Positions 9,201-18,401 are shown, counted from the first letter of the stretch. The stretch: DNA of 39,938 bases from Candidatus Omnitrophota bacterium (GCA_021731625.1 JAKFXC010000101.1:1-39938), one strand, 5' to 3'. Notes: generated by a model not told the origin, from the letters alone. A program made the numbers and translations.

Positions 9201-10643
9201 TTAGAAGTTCACCAACACGTGTGCCAACGCTTGGCTGGCAGTGCTGTCATTACCTGAGGTGAATGTCTTTCCAGGAACGAACCAGCCTAAGTTTACGCCG
9301 AAAGAAACATCTTCGGTGTAAGCGTAGTTGACATTAACATCGTACTCATGACCCATTTGCTTGTTGGTGGTTGTCGTCGGAGTAACCGAAGAACCATCCG
9401 GTTGACGGAAGGTCAGCGTATTCGCGCTGGACAGTTCTCTGGCCGCCCACAAACCGCTCCAAGTAAACGAGGTGGTCACATCTTCCAACGGCGTGACTGT
9501 CATACCAGCAGAAACAATGTTCATGTTGGTCAAGTCAAAGATGCTGTTGTAGATGGTGCCGGCGCCTTGGGCTTCATTGAACGGATCCCAGGCCGTGTAG
9601 TGTTCACGTGAGGACGGTGGTGAGAGCTGACGGGCATTGCCGGCATTCTTATCACCAGAAACATGCGTGACCGATGCATTGACACTGGGTTTGTATTTTT
9701 CAATATCAGCCCCAGATAATGCATAGTTCATCATGAGTTGGTACGCCATGGCTTGACGTTGAATCCCGTCGCCATCCGCGGAACCGCCGGTAACAGCCTT
9801 GTTGCCGCCTTGCCAGGCGACTTCCGCTCCAGCATTCAACCCTTTAACAGGATTGGTGCTCACGCGCAAACCAGGCACGTACAAGGTGTCGCCTTTGTTT
9901 TCAACAGTGGAGGTATTGTTGCCACCATTGACTCTGGCGAATAAGTAACCTTCCACCACGGTGTTTAGGTCATCACCCAATTGATAATTGGCATTGATAC
10001 CAAAAACATCCGAACTGGAGAGGTCGGAATTGACGTTACCGTTTAAGATCCCTTGGTTATTCTTGAAATAGATCAAGTCCAAGGTGAGCGGTTTATAATC
10101 CAAGATGGCTTTGACGCCGTCATACGTGGTTCTCTTGGTTAAGTCAGCGGCGACAGTAACCAGGTTGCCAGTGGCCAGGTTGTTTTGACCACCATCACCC
10201 ATGATGAGGCCGTTGCCGTAGTGGAATACTTGACGACCAACACTCACCGTGAGCGGTGAATTCAAAAACTCACGCATGGTTGCATACGCCAAGTACAACT
10301 GGACATTGGTGTCTTGATCACCGGTGTTTCCAGTGGAAGTGGCAGTGCTGGTATTCGCATTATTTTCAGCATTCCAGGCGCGTTCGTTGATCAACCCCAC
10401 CGTAGTTGCCACATTGTCGCTTAAATCGGCGTCAACGCGCAGGCGGGTTTGAGTAATGAACACACTCTGTTTGGCCAAGCCCAAGTCAACGTGCGCAGGG
10501 GCTTTGGCACCCAAGCTGAAATGATTACGATTGATGTAAGTGGAGTCAATGTCACCACTCACTCTGACGTTTTGCACCGCGGCGAAAGCCGGCGCAGACA
10601 GCATAACTGCGAAGGCAGTCACTAGAAGCAGTTTAGTTCTCAT
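9201..10643 (-). CDS. Outer-membrane porin, alginate-export type
   Basis: This 480-residue protein has a clear signal peptide (MRTKLLLVTAFAVMLSAPAFA, residues 1-21). The mature part alternates polar and hydrophobic residues and has frequent Asn, Gly, Thr and aromatic girdle residues, the pattern of a large beta-barrel. The chain ends in a C-terminal Phe (HVLVNF), the usual BAM signal. Segments such as VSGDIDSTYINRN, FITQTRLRVDADLSDNV, AYATMREFLNSPLTVSVGRQ and GNGLIMGDGG match the alginate-export/AlgE-type porin family. The true substrate is unknown. The start is backed by GGGAGGAAT before the ATG. The gene is monocistronic, with its own terminator at 9134-9168 and a long leader. Confidence 0.82.
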   Translation of the reverse strand: MRTKLLLVTAFAVMLSAPAFAAVQNVRVSGDIDSTYINRNHFSLGAKAPAHVDLGLAKQSVFITQTRLRVDADLSDNVATTVGLINERAWNAENNANTSTATSTGNTGDQDTNVQLYLAYATMREFLNSPLTVSVGRQVFHYGNGLIMGDGGQNNLATGNLVTVAADLTKRTTYDGVKAILDYKPLTLDLIYFKNNQGILNGNVNSDLSSSDVFGINANYQLGDDLNTVVEGYLFARVNGGNNTSTVENKGDTLYVPGLRVSTNPVKGLNAGAEVAWQGGNKAVTGGSADGDGIQRQAMAYQLMMNYALSGADIEKYKPSVNASVTHVSGDKNAGNARQLSPPSSREHYTAWDPFNEAQGAGTIYNSIFDLTNMNIVSAGMTVTPLEDVTTSFTWSGLWAARELSSANTLTFRQPDGSSVTPTTTTNKQMGHEYDVNVNYAYTEDVSFGVNLGWFVPGKTFTSGNDSTASQALAHVLVNF

Positions 10644-10808
10644 GCTATTCCTCCCAAGAAGATTGGAATTTACTCTATATATATCTAGGATCTATCAATA
10701 CCTAGGAAAAATGCCACATAGACCCCTTAGTGATGATTCCCGGCTGTTTTTAGCTCATCCCTCCTTTCGAAGCCATGATTGAAATCACCAGGGTGGAAAA
10801 GTATTTGA

Positions 10809-10837
10809 ATTTTGGCACGCATCGGTGCACATGTCAA
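10809..10837 (-). promoter_or_regulatory. Candidate promoter of the porin gene
   Basis: On the minus strand there is a perfect TTGACA (10837-10832), 17 bp, and then CAAAAT (10814-10809, four of six consensus bases). It would give a leader of about 160 bases. Closer to the gene, CTAGG (10685-10689) and CCTAG (10701-10705) form a small dyad beside a TATATATA stretch, which could be an operator or a second promoter. Only the TTGACA is strong. Confidence 0.4.
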
Positions 10838-10880
10838 GCGAATTTAAGAAAATTTTATCAACTTGAGAGAAATCGAGGGC

Positions 10881-12215
10881 TTAAATAGGAAATTTCGACG
10901 GGTCATCGAAAGAGAAGGAGCAGGTGTCTTCATGGTATTCGTGCAGTTTGGGCAGGACCAAATCCCGTTCCTGGGGACTGCGATGGCCGTCAATATGCTT
11001 TTTAAACTCCATGGTAAAGGCCTTGATAATACTGGGGATAAGTATCGACTCTTGCGTAGGCAGGAAACAACGGGTTTGATTGGTGCAGCGGCCGCAGATC
11101 TCCAGGATAGCATCCAGATGCTCCGGGCTGCCGTGGCCAAACTCAATTTTCTTTAAAAAGTCGGTGATTTGCGCGGTCCCGCTATTGCAGGGCACGCATT
11201 GGCCGCAGGAGCTTTTGGCCAAAAAATTGCTGAATTTTAGGGCGGTTTGGACCATGCAGGCGTCCTGATCATAGACAATAAAGCCGGCAGACCCTAAGCC
11301 ACCCCCTATCTTCTTTAAGGAGCCGAAATCCAGGGGGTTATCGAAGCGCTCGGCTGTCACCACCCCGCTGGCCACCCCAGAAAACACAGCTTTAAGGGCA
11401 AATTTTCCTACTGGCCCCTCGGCCACATCGTACAGCAGCTGTTTGAGGGTTACATTTGACGTAACTTCATATATACCAGGCCTTTTCACATCACCTACCA
11501 CGGTGCACATGACTGTCCCGGGGGTGTCTTGAGTGCCCACGGACTTAAACTTGTCCGCCCCTTCCCTTAATATATAGGCGGCTTGACAGAAGGTTTCCAC
11601 GTTATTGACGCAGGTGGGATTGGGCGAATTGGGCTGAAAATTGATGCCTTGGATGTACGGCGGGATATTGCGCGGCATGGGGTAGCGGCCGTCAATCGAC
11701 TCCAAGAGGCCTTTTTCTTCGCCAAAAAGGTACTCATCCGGGCCCAAATGGATCTTAATGAGGCCCTTGGGGATCATTCCGGCCTCCTCCATCTCCTTAC
11801 GAGCGCTAAAGAGGCGGTGTACCTGAGGATGGTATTTCTTTTTGATGCCGATATAGGCTTCGATGGCCCCTATGGCATAGACAGCAATGGCCATGCCCTC
11901 AAAAAGGTGGTAGGGGTTTTTTAGGATGTTGTAGCGGTCTTTAAAGGTGCCGGGTTCGCCCTCTGAGAAGTTGCAGGCCACGTATTTGGTTGGACAGGGC
12001 TCATTGCGCACCCCCGCCCATTTGATGGCGGTTGGAAACCCGGCCCCGCCGCGGCCGCGCAAATTAGCGGCCTTGATTTGGGCAATGACATCGGTGGGCG
12101 ACATGGCCAGAGCGCGTTTGTAGGCAACGCCGCCGCCAACGGCTTTGTAATCGCTAAGTGTGTTAAGTGGTTTTAAATCATGCGGAAGCAACCGACGGCA
12201 CTCTAATTGATGCAT
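10881..12215 (-). CDS. NuoF/HoxF-like NADH-binding flavoprotein, stand-alone
   Basis: This 444-residue protein is related to the 51-kDa subunit of complex I and to the beta subunits of NAD-dependent hydrogenases and formate dehydrogenases. The FMN/NADH site shows as LRGRGGAGFPTAIKW (52-66) and FSEGEPGTFKDR (83-94), with GPDEYLFGEEKGLLES near 158-173. The [4Fe-4S] ligands are C337, C340 and C343 (CGQCVPC) plus C383. The Gly-rich SLBB region is present in the middle. NuoE and NuoG, its usual partners, are not adjacent, so it must work with distant subunits or as part of another NAD(P)-linked redox enzyme. The leader (12216-12286) is AT-rich with a weak ribosome binding site. Confidence 0.85.
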   Translation of the reverse strand: MHQLECRRLLPHDLKPLNTLSDYKAVGGGVAYKRALAMSPTDVIAQIKAANLRGRGGAGFPTAIKWAGVRNEPCPTKYVACNFSEGEPGTFKDRYNILKNPYHLFEGMAIAVYAIGAIEAYIGIKKKYHPQVHRLFSARKEMEEAGMIPKGLIKIHLGPDEYLFGEEKGLLESIDGRYPMPRNIPPYIQGINFQPNSPNPTCVNNVETFCQAAYILREGADKFKSVGTQDTPGTVMCTVVGDVKRPGIYEVTSNVTLKQLLYDVAEGPVGKFALKAVFSGVASGVVTAERFDNPLDFGSLKKIGGGLGSAGFIVYDQDACMVQTALKFSNFLAKSSCGQCVPCNSGTAQITDFLKKIEFGHGSPEHLDAILEICGRCTNQTRCFLPTQESILIPSIIKAFTMEFKKHIDGHRSPQERDLVLPKLHEYHEDTCSFSFDDPSKFPI

Positions 12216-12286
12216 AAATTAATTATCTTACTTTTTAAAATATTGTACAGGGCTAAAGTAAAAATGATAGAAGTCGGGGGCTGATT

Positions 12287-12715
12287 TTAAGGGTTGGTAG
12301 TAAGCCACTTACGGATGGTGTGTTCAATGGTGTTCCGCACCGTGCGGATTTTGGTGAGTTTTTCCTGATGGGAACCGGTCAAGGTCGAGGGGTCGGGAAA
12401 AGACCAGTGCAATTTCTTGACCGCCCCGGGGAAAATGGGACAGCGTTCGGCGCTGGCTTCGTCGCAGACGGTGATCACATAATGGTAGCGGCGGCCCTCG
12501 GTGAAGAGGTCAAAAACTTTTTGGGTTTTTTTGCCGGTGATATCAATGCCTTTTTCCCTTAAAATTTCTACCGCCAATGGATTGAGTTTTCCCGGTTCCA
12601 GACCGGCACTTTCCACGTCGAAGCGTTCACCGCCGAGCTTGCGCAACAGCTCCTCTGCCATTTGGCTGCGGGCGGAATTATGGATACAAACAAAGAGGAC
12701 TCTTTTTTTAGGCAT
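12287..12715 (-). CDS. arsC: Arsenate reductase, thioredoxin-type (LMW phosphatase fold)
   Basis: With the ATG at 12715 the protein has 142 residues. It has the P-loop CIHNSARSQ with nucleophile Cys10 and Arg16, typical of low-molecular-weight tyrosine phosphatases. The extra cysteines Cys84 (VTVCDEA) and Cys92 (ERCPIFPG) are those used by thioredoxin-linked arsenate reductases, and FPDPS near the end carries the general-acid Asp. It would reduce arsenate to arsenite. The longer open frame upstream (to 12799) would run deep into phoU and is not supported. The start overlaps the phoU stop by eight bases, so it is the last gene of the pst operon. A protein-tyrosine phosphatase role is a weaker alternative. 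No arsenite exporter is visible. Confidence 0.82.
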   Translation of the reverse strand: MPKKRVLFVCIHNSARSQMAEELLRKLGGERFDVESAGLEPGKLNPLAVEILREKGIDITGKKTQKVFDLFTEGRRYHYVITVCDEASAERCPIFPGAVKKLHWSFPDPSTLTGSHQEKLTKIRTVRNTIEHTIRKWLTTNP

Positions 12716-13370
12716 CGTTCTCCGTATGGCTATGCTTGATGTCACGGCCTTCCACAATATAAATGACCTCTTCGGCAATGTTGGTAGCCAAATCCGCAAT
12801 GCGCTCCAGGTTGTGGGCGATGCGCATAATGTGCAAGGCCCGGGTGATGGCGTCCTTCTGGGTGCGCATGACTTCGGTCAGGTCTTTGAGGATTTTATCT
12901 CCGGCATTATCGACGATGTTGTCCCGCTCCAAGACCGCATTGGCCAAATCCACATTCTCATTCACAAAAGCATTGATGCTGTCTTTGAGCATGTGCACGG
13001 CGTTCTCGCCCATCATTTTGAGGTCATCCACCGGGCCGAGCACCGGCTTTTGGATGAGCACCAAGGCGCTTTCACACACATTGACGGCATGGTCGGCAAT
13101 ACGCTCCAAATCCTTGTTCATTTTGACAATCATGATGACCTGGCGCAGGTCGCGCGCCACCGGCTCATACTGCGCGATCAAGACCACGCACATCTCGTCG
13201 ATCTCGCGGTCATAATCATTGGCCTTTGGCTCTTCAGTGTTCATGACCTCAAGCAGCAAAACCTCGTTTTTATCGGTCAGGCCGCGGAGGCTTTTGGTGA
13301 TCATGTCCTCGACCAACGCCGCGTCTTCCAGAAGATGACGCTTTAGTTCAACCATTTTTTCTCTAAGCAT
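12708..13370 (-). CDS. phoU: Phosphate transport regulator PhoU
   Basis: PhoU restrains the PstSCAB transporter and couples it to the PhoR kinase. With the ATG at 13370 it has 220 residues, preceded by AAGGGA at a good distance; an in-frame ATG seven codons upstream overlaps the end of pstB and is less likely. The two repeated three-helix bundles each carry the acidic metal-binding pattern: ANDYDREIDEM in the first half and NAGDKILKDL in the second, with DLERIADHAVNVCE and NLERIADLATNIAEE as the matching helices. The gene lies 13 bp after pstB, and the arsC start is inside its end. Confidence 0.95.
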   Translation of the reverse strand: MLREKMVELKRHLLEDAALVEDMITKSLRGLTDKNEVLLLEVMNTEEPKANDYDREIDEMCVVLIAQYEPVARDLRQVIMIVKMNKDLERIADHAVNVCESALVLIQKPVLGPVDDLKMMGENAVHMLKDSINAFVNENVDLANAVLERDNIVDNAGDKILKDLTEVMRTQKDAITRALHIMRIAHNLERIADLATNIAEEVIYIVEGRDIKHSHTENDA

Positions 13371-13383
13371 GTCTGTCCCTTCG

Positions 13384-14148
13384 TTAGCCAAACCGTCCGG
13401 TTAAATAGGCTTCTGTTCGCTTATCCTGCGGCACTGTAAACATCCGCTCAGTCACTCCAAACTCGATCAAATCTCCCAAATACAAAAAGGCCGTGAAATC
13501 GGAGACCCGCGCCGCTTGCTGCATATTGTGCGTCACAATGACGATTGTGTAATCATTTTTTAATTCAAAAATCAACTCCTCAATGCGGCTGGTGGCAATG
13601 GGGTCCAGGGCCGAACACGGCTCGTCCATCAAAATGATTTCAGGCCCCATGGCCAGGGCCCGGGCAATGCACAACCGTTGCTGCTGCCCGCCGGAAAGGG
13701 CCAATGCCGACTTGTCTAAATTGTCTTTGACCTCGTCCCATAGCGCCGCCCGGCGCAGACTCTTCTCCACCATATAATGGAGCGTTGCCTTATCTTTGAT
13801 GCCGATAATTTTTAGACCATAGGCTATGTTTTCATAAATGGATTTTGGGAACGGGGTGGATTTTTGAAACACCATCCCCACTTTGCGCCGCAGTTCCACG
13901 ACATCCACATGCTTGGCGTAAATGTCCGCCCCGTCGATTAGCACCTTCCCTTCCACGCGGGAGGTGGGGATCAAATCATTCATGCGGTTTAAAATGCGGA
14001 TGAAGGTCGACTTGCCGCAGCCCGACGGGCCGATTAAGGCGGTGACCTTTTTGGAGAGAATGTTTAAGTTGATGTCTTTGAGCGCTTTGTTCTTGCCGTA
14101 GTAAAAATTCAGCTTCTCAACGATAATCTTGACCGGAGATCCCAGCAT
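13384..14148 (-). CDS. pstB: Phosphate ABC transporter ATP-binding protein
   Basis: PstB powers high-affinity phosphate import. From the ATG at 14148 it has 254 residues, close to the family norm. It has Walker [10 protein letters not shown], the Q-loop (VFQKSTPFP), the signature LSGGQQQR, Walker B IILMDEP and the switch His (VTHNMQQ). The open frame extends 18 codons further upstream into pstA, but homologues begin near this ATG, which has AGG upstream. It follows pstA by 13 bp. Confidence 0.95.
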   Translation of the reverse strand: MLGSPVKIIVEKLNFYYGKNKALKDINLNILSKKVTALIGPSGCGKSTFIRILNRMNDLIPTSRVEGKVLIDGADIYAKHVDVVELRRKVGMVFQKSTPFPKSIYENIAYGLKIIGIKDKATLHYMVEKSLRRAALWDEVKDNLDKSALALSGGQQQRLCIARALAMGPEIILMDEPCSALDPIATSRIEELIFELKNDYTIVIVTHNMQQAARVSDFTAFLYLGDLIEFGVTERMFTVPQDKRTEAYLTGRFG

Positions 14149-14161
14149 ATCAGGAAACCTT

Positions 14162-15079
14162 TCAGGTCTTGCCGGCAAAAATGCGGCTTTGCCGGGTGAC
14201 AAAATAATTGGCCAAAAGATTGATGATAAACACCAAAATAATCAAAATGAGCGCCCCAGCCCAGGCCTGGCGGTGCCAGTCGTCATAGGGTGAAATGGCA
14301 AACGCAAAGATCTGCAACGGGAGCGCCGCGATCGGTTGTATCAAGCCGCTTTGCCAAAAATGATTGCCGAACGCCGTAAAGAGCAGCGGCGCGGTCTCGC
14401 CCGCCACCCTGGCCAGCGACGACATGATCCCGGTCATAATGCCGCCCAGGGCGGTGGGGATGATGATATCCAGCGTGACTTTCCATTTGGGCACCCCTAA
14501 CGCAAGGCCTGCCTCCCGCAAAGTCTCCGGCACCAGGCGCACAAACTGCTCGCTGGTGCGGGCGATCATGGGGATCATCATGATTCCTAACGCAAAGCCC
14601 CCGGAGAGCGCGGAGAAACTCTTCATAGGTGCCACCAAAATTTCATAAGCAAAAATACCAAAAACAATGGATGGAATGCCGTTCATAACATCGGTGGTAA
14701 AACGCACGATATAGGCAAAACGCTTGTGCGCGTATTCGCTTAAGTAAATCCCCGCACCCAAGCCCACCGGCACCCCAAAGGCCACCGCAATTGCCAGCAA
14801 TGTCAAAGAACCGACCATGGCGTTGGCCATGCCTCCGCCCTTTTCACCGACCGGAGCGGGCAAATGGGTCAGGAACGCCAAATTGAGCGAAGAAACCCCC
14901 TGCGTCAACAAATGCCCCAAAATGGCAAATAAAGAAAACACAATGATCAGGGCGCAGAAAGACAGCACATAGACCACCGTGTTGTCAGCCAGGCGCCGCT
15001 TCATGCGCGTCGCCCTAAAAGTTTCCAGCAAACGGGTCTTTATTTGAATATCGCTTAAGGTTTTTGTGTCACTGACCAT
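14162..15079 (-). CDS. pstA: Phosphate ABC transporter permease PstA
   Basis: PstA is one of the two inner-membrane subunits that form the phosphate channel. Its 305 residues include a cytoplasmic N-terminal segment (about 1-30), six hydrophobic spans, and the EAA loop around [22 protein letters not shown] that docks to Pst[13 protein letters not shown] and [16 protein letters not shown] are typical PstA signatures. Its start overlaps the end of pstC by 25 bp, indicating coupled translation. Confidence 0.95.
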   Translation of the reverse strand: MVSDTKTLSDIQIKTRLLETFRATRMKRRLADNTVVYVLSFCALIIVFSLFAILGHLLTQGVSSLNLAFLTHLPAPVGEKGGGMANAMVGSLTLLAIAVAFGVPVGLGAGIYLSEYAHKRFAYIVRFTTDVMNGIPSIVFGIFAYEILVAPMKSFSALSGGFALGIMMIPMIARTSEQFVRLVPETLREAGLALGVPKWKVTLDIIIPTALGGIMTGIMSSLARVAGETAPLLFTAFGNHFWQSGLIQPIAALPLQIFAFAISPYDDWHRQAWAGALILIILVFIINLLANYFVTRQSRIFAGKT

Positions 15080-15975
15080 ATCAGAAACCTGGCAATCATG
15101 TTTACAAAAATAGACACTAAAAATAAAACCAGGCCGATTTCAACCAGGGCGGACAAATACAATTTGCTGGCCGCTTCGGCAAACTCATTGGCAATGACGC
15201 TTGCCAGCGTATACCCGGGGGAAAACAGCGACGCGGAAATTTTAGCGTTGTTGCCAATGATCATGGTGACGGCCATGGTCTCCCCGATGGCCCGGCCCAG
15301 GGCTAAAATAATCGCGCCCATGATACCGGGTTTGGCGTGGCTTAATATGATGAAACGTAGGGCCTCCCAGCGGGTCGAGCCCGTGGCGTAGGCGGCCTCT
15401 TTATAAACGGCCGGTACCGCTAAAATCACCTCGCGGGAAACCGAAATAATGAAAGGCACGACCATAATGGCTAAGATCACGCTGGCCGAAAGGATGCCCA
15501 CCCCATAATTGGGCCCTTGAAAAAAAGGTAAAAATCCTAAATGTTTTCCTAAAAACGGCTGCACATGCTCGCGCATGATAGGCACCAGCACGAAAATCCC
15601 CCATAATCCGTAAATGACGCTGGGGATAGCGGCCAGAAGATCAATGAACATGGCAATGGTTTTTTGAATTTTGAGGGGTGCATATTCAGCCAAATAAATG
15701 GCGGTGCCCAGGCCGATGGGAATGGCCAAGAGCAAAGCCACAAAAGAAGTGACCAAGGTCCCAAAAATAAAAGGAAAGGCGCCAAAATTTTCGAACACCG
15801 GATCCCAAGTCGAGGAGACCAGAAACTTAAAGCCGAATTTCTGAATAGACAGCCATGACGCATCAACCAGCTTCCAGAAAATCCCGGCCACCAGGACAAG
15901 GATTAGGCAGGGAAAAACGGCCAGGGTGCGCTCAAAAATGAGATCGCCGGTGTCTTTGCGATTCATGGCGTGCAT
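15055..15975 (-). CDS. pstC: Phosphate ABC transporter permease PstC
   Basis: PstC is the partner permease of PstA. Its 306 residues have six membrane spans. The family motifs AIPSVIYGLWGIFVLVP, YKEAAYATGSTRWEALRFIILSHAKPG (the EAA loop) and GRAIGETMAVTMIIGN are present. The ATG at 15975 has AGGAT seven bases upstream; another ATG three codons later is possible. It is separated from pstS by a 33-bp-arm inverted repeat, which may lower the amount of transcript that reaches pstCAB. Confidence 0.95.
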   Translation of the reverse strand: MHAMNRKDTGDLIFERTLAVFPCLILVLVAGIFWKLVDASWLSIQKFGFKFLVSSTWDPVFENFGAFPFIFGTLVTSFVALLLAIPIGLGTAIYLAEYAPLKIQKTIAMFIDLLAAIPSVIYGLWGIFVLVPIMREHVQPFLGKHLGFLPFFQGPNYGVGILSASVILAIMVVPFIISVSREVILAVPAVYKEAAYATGSTRWEALRFIILSHAKPGIMGAIILALGRAIGETMAVTMIIGNNAKISASLFSPGYTLASVIANEFAEAASKLYLSALVEIGLVLFLVSIFVNMIARFLIWSVTQKP

Positions 15976-16001
15976 TATATCCTAGAATTAAGCAGACACA
16001 A

Positions 16002-16083
16002 TAAAAAAGTAGGGACAACGCCCTATTAATTCGGGTTACATTGGGTGGCACCGAATTAATAGGGCGTTGTCCCTACTTTTTTA
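16002..16083. repeat. Perfect long inverted repeat between pstS and pstC (MITE/REP-like)
   Basis: The two arms, 16002-16034 and 16051-16083, are exact reverse complements over 33 bases, with a 16-base loop. The arm core reads GTAGGGACAACGCCCTATT. The pstS stop codon (16083-16081) lies inside one arm. On the minus strand the stem ends in a run of six T, so it can also act as an intrinsic terminator or attenuator between pstS and pstCAB. Length, perfection and composition suggest a small non-autonomous mobile element, but no second copy is present in this window to prove it. Confidence 0.85.
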
Positions 16084-17091
16084 ATACTTCACTTTTGTGA
16101 GCTTTTGGTCGATCATATCCACGACTTCGGAGGGTAATGGTGCATATAACAAGTCTTTGGCATATTCCTGGCCGTCATGGATGGCCCATTTTATAAAATT
16201 GACGATGGCCGCACCTTTGACAGGGTCGTCCATGTCCTTATAAATCAACAGCCAGGTAAACCCTGAAATCGGATACGCGTCGGCATTGGAACTATTGACG
16301 ATGGAAACCCGAAAATCGTCAGGGATCTTCACGCCTTCCGCGGCTTTGGAGGTGGATTCAATGTCCGGGGTAATAAAATTCCCGCTGCTGTTCTTGACAT
16401 CGGCATAAGACAAATCATTATGAATGGCATAGGCCAGTTCATTATATCCTATAGAGCCGTTGGTCTGCTTGATCAAACCAGCAACTCCTTCATTGCCTTT
16501 GCCGCCTAAGCCCACCGGCCAGTTAACTGACGTGGCTTTGCCGACTTTGCCCTTCCATTCGCTGCTTACCGAGCTTAAATAGTCCACGAAGATATACGTT
16601 GTGCCGCTGCCGTCAGAACGGTGCACCACGATAATAGGCAGATTTGGCAAATTGACGTCCGGGTTGTCCGCCGCGATACGGGCATCATCCCAATTGGTAA
16701 TTTTGCCCAAGAAAATATCGGCCAGGACATCGGGACTTATTTTTAAGCCACTGTCCACTCCCTCTAAATTGTAGGTTACCGCAACAGCTCCCATGACCAT
16801 GGGAATATGGTAAATACGTCCCGGGGCCTCATTCATTTGGTCCGGGGTCATTGGACCATCGGTAGCACCAAAATCCACCGTCTTGGCGGTGATTTGCTTA
16901 ATGCCGCCGCCGGAACCGATGGATTGATAATTAAATTGGACCTCAGGGTTGGACTTGGAATAAACATTGAACCATTTGGAGTAAATGGGGTACGGAAATG
17001 TGGCCCCGGCCCCATTGATCAAAACCGGTCCGGCCCAAGCCAAACCCGCCATGGCCATTGTGAGGACCAGCAAAAAAAATCGTTTCATCAT
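16081..17091 (-). CDS. pstS: Periplasmic phosphate-binding protein
   Basis: PstS captures phosphate for the Pst transporter. Its 336 residues begin with a signal peptide (about 1-20, ending AWA). The mature protein starts with the classic VLINGAGATFPYPIYSKW, and phosphate-contact regions follow: QSIGSGGGIKQI, VDFGATDGPM and VHRSDGSGTTYIF. It ends in a typical domain with WLLIYKD and VNFIKWAIHDGQ. The start is supported by AAAGGGG upstream. The porin gene is 14 bp upstream on the same strand, and the stop codon falls within an inverted repeat. Confidence 0.96.
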   Translation of the reverse strand: MMKRFFLLVLTMAMAGLAWAGPVLINGAGATFPYPIYSKWFNVYSKSNPEVQFNYQSIGSGGGIKQITAKTVDFGATDGPMTPDQMNEAPGRIYHIPMVMGAVAVTYNLEGVDSGLKISPDVLADIFLGKITNWDDARIAADNPDVNLPNLPIIVVHRSDGSGTTYIFVDYLSSVSSEWKGKVGKATSVNWPVGLGGKGNEGVAGLIKQTNGSIGYNELAYAIHNDLSYADVKNSSGNFITPDIESTSKAAEGVKIPDDFRVSIVNSSNADAYPISGFTWLLIYKDMDDPVKGAAIVNFIKWAIHDGQEYAKDLLYAPLPSEVVDMIDQKLTKVKY

Positions 17092-17105
17092 ATAAAACCC
17101 CTTTC

Positions 17106-18401
17106 TTAAAATTTCCAGTTAATGTCCGCTTGGAACAAATGCTCCGGGGCCTTGTTGGCCACTTTGATCCGCCGGGCTTGATAATAATCAAAAACAAAAG
17201 TCATATTTTTGGCCAGGCCAAACTCGAAAATGCTCTCGAAACCTTTGACCCCCGTATTGCCGCTGTAAAAATCGGAGTCGGGCAAAATGTCCAGCCAGGC
17301 ATCTTTTTCGATTTTCTTAAAAGCCGCTGTGGCCTTCCAGGTGCCAAAACCGCTGACTTTAGAATTGCCCATATAAACACCAGCCATAAAGGCTTTATTG
17401 TCGGTGTCGGGACTTGGGTTTTGCGTGTATTGACCAAAGACTCCCACCCGCGGGATATAAATGCGGCTGGGCAACAGTTCCCCGAAAGGATCATTGATGC
17501 CGACATCCACAGCACCCATCGGAGCGGTGTAATCATATAAGAGCGAATTTGCCCCTATTCCGGCCGAGCCGGCAGTATTGTTGGTGCGGCTACCGGTGAA
17601 ACCAGATTTGATATTAGCATAACCCTGATAGGTCCCAACCAATTTCGCATCCAATTTTTCCCCTGCCTTTGCGTTCAGGCCTGTCTGCACCACCCACATA
17701 AACGGATCGCTGGTGCTGGCGGAGAAATTATTGAGCACAAACGAATTGCCCGTGGCCCACACGCCAAAATTGTCGTTGATTTTCTTGTCCAAACGCAATG
17801 ATCCGCCCTCAGGCGTGATGTCCCCGTCCCATAAAAATTCCATGGGTTCCCAAATGGGATTGTCCATCTTACCTGCCATGAAACTCACGTTCGGATTAAA
17901 CGTGTACGCCCCGTAGGCTTTATTTAAAACCACATTGGTTTTGGCAAACGGCTTGTTGGCGGCCTCGGTGCTGGTGTCACCGCTGAAGGTCAAATTATTG
18001 GAGCGCGCATTATTGGCCCCGCCGTTGGTGGCGATACCAAAGACCACTTTGGCCTTGTCGGTCAGCTTTGTTTCAAAATTTAAACGGGCCCGGATGCGCC
18101 CTTGAGAATTATTGACGGACCCGTTTTTCCTTTTCTGGTCCTGGAACCGCACCCGCATGTCCCCGCTGAATTTGGAATTTTGTACCCATTCCGGGATGTC
18201 CCTCTTCATGTTCGCTTCTTGAATGACTTTGGAATCATAAACGATACGGCCTTTCAGGAGGTCGGCCTCGTCCGCGGTCAGAATTCCCTTATCAACCAGT
18301 TTCTCGATCAAAGCATCCACCGTGGTGTCAGGGCCTGCCGCATGGCATAGAGAAGATGCCATGACAGTCATGACCATGAAGCCTATTAATATTTTTTTCA
18401 T
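17106..18401 (-). CDS. Putative porin, phosphate-regulon associated
   Basis: This 431-residue protein has a signal peptide (about 1-21, ending CHA). A short helical segment follows (about 25-75, TVDALIEKLVDKGILTADEAD), and then a beta-barrel starting KFSGDMRVRFQDQKRK and ending in an aromatic residue (INWKF). This matches the putative-porin family (PF16930 type) with its N-terminal helical hairpin. Its place immediately before pstS and behind a Pho-type promoter argues that it lets phosphate or phosphate esters cross the outer membrane, as PhoE or OprP do elsewhere, though it is not obviously related to those. The start follows GAGGAAGAGG. Confidence 0.82.
   Translation of the reverse strand: MKKILIGFMVMTVMASSLCHAAGPDTTVDALIEKLVDKGILTADEADLLKGRIVYDSKVIQEANMKRDIPEWVQNSKFSGDMRVRFQDQKRKNGSVNNSQGRIRARLNFETKLTDKAKVVFGIATNGGANNARSNNLTFSGDTSTEAANKPFAKTNVVLNKAYGAYTFNPNVSFMAGKMDNPIWEPMEFLWDGDITPEGGSLRLDKKINDNFGVWATGNSFVLNNFSASTSDPFMWVVQTGLNAKAGEKLDAKLVGTYQGYANIKSGFTGSRTNNTAGSAGIGANSLLYDYTAPMGAVDVGINDPFGELLPSRIYIPRVGVFGQYTQNPSPDTDNKAFMAGVYMGNSKVSGFGTWKATAAFKKIEKDAWLDILPDSDFYSGNTGVKGFESIFEFGLAKNMTFVFDYYQARRIKVANKAPEHLFQADINWKF

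Noticed and set aside
8864-9262. Overlapping open frames on both strands between the porin and the 191-residue membrane protein gene
   Set aside because: There is no ribosome binding site, composition is odd, and one frame crosses the intrinsic terminator of the porin.
12716-12799. Longer N-terminus for ArsC
   Set aside because: It would add 28 residues before a normal family start and run through phoU; the ATG at 12715 matches the known start of the fold.
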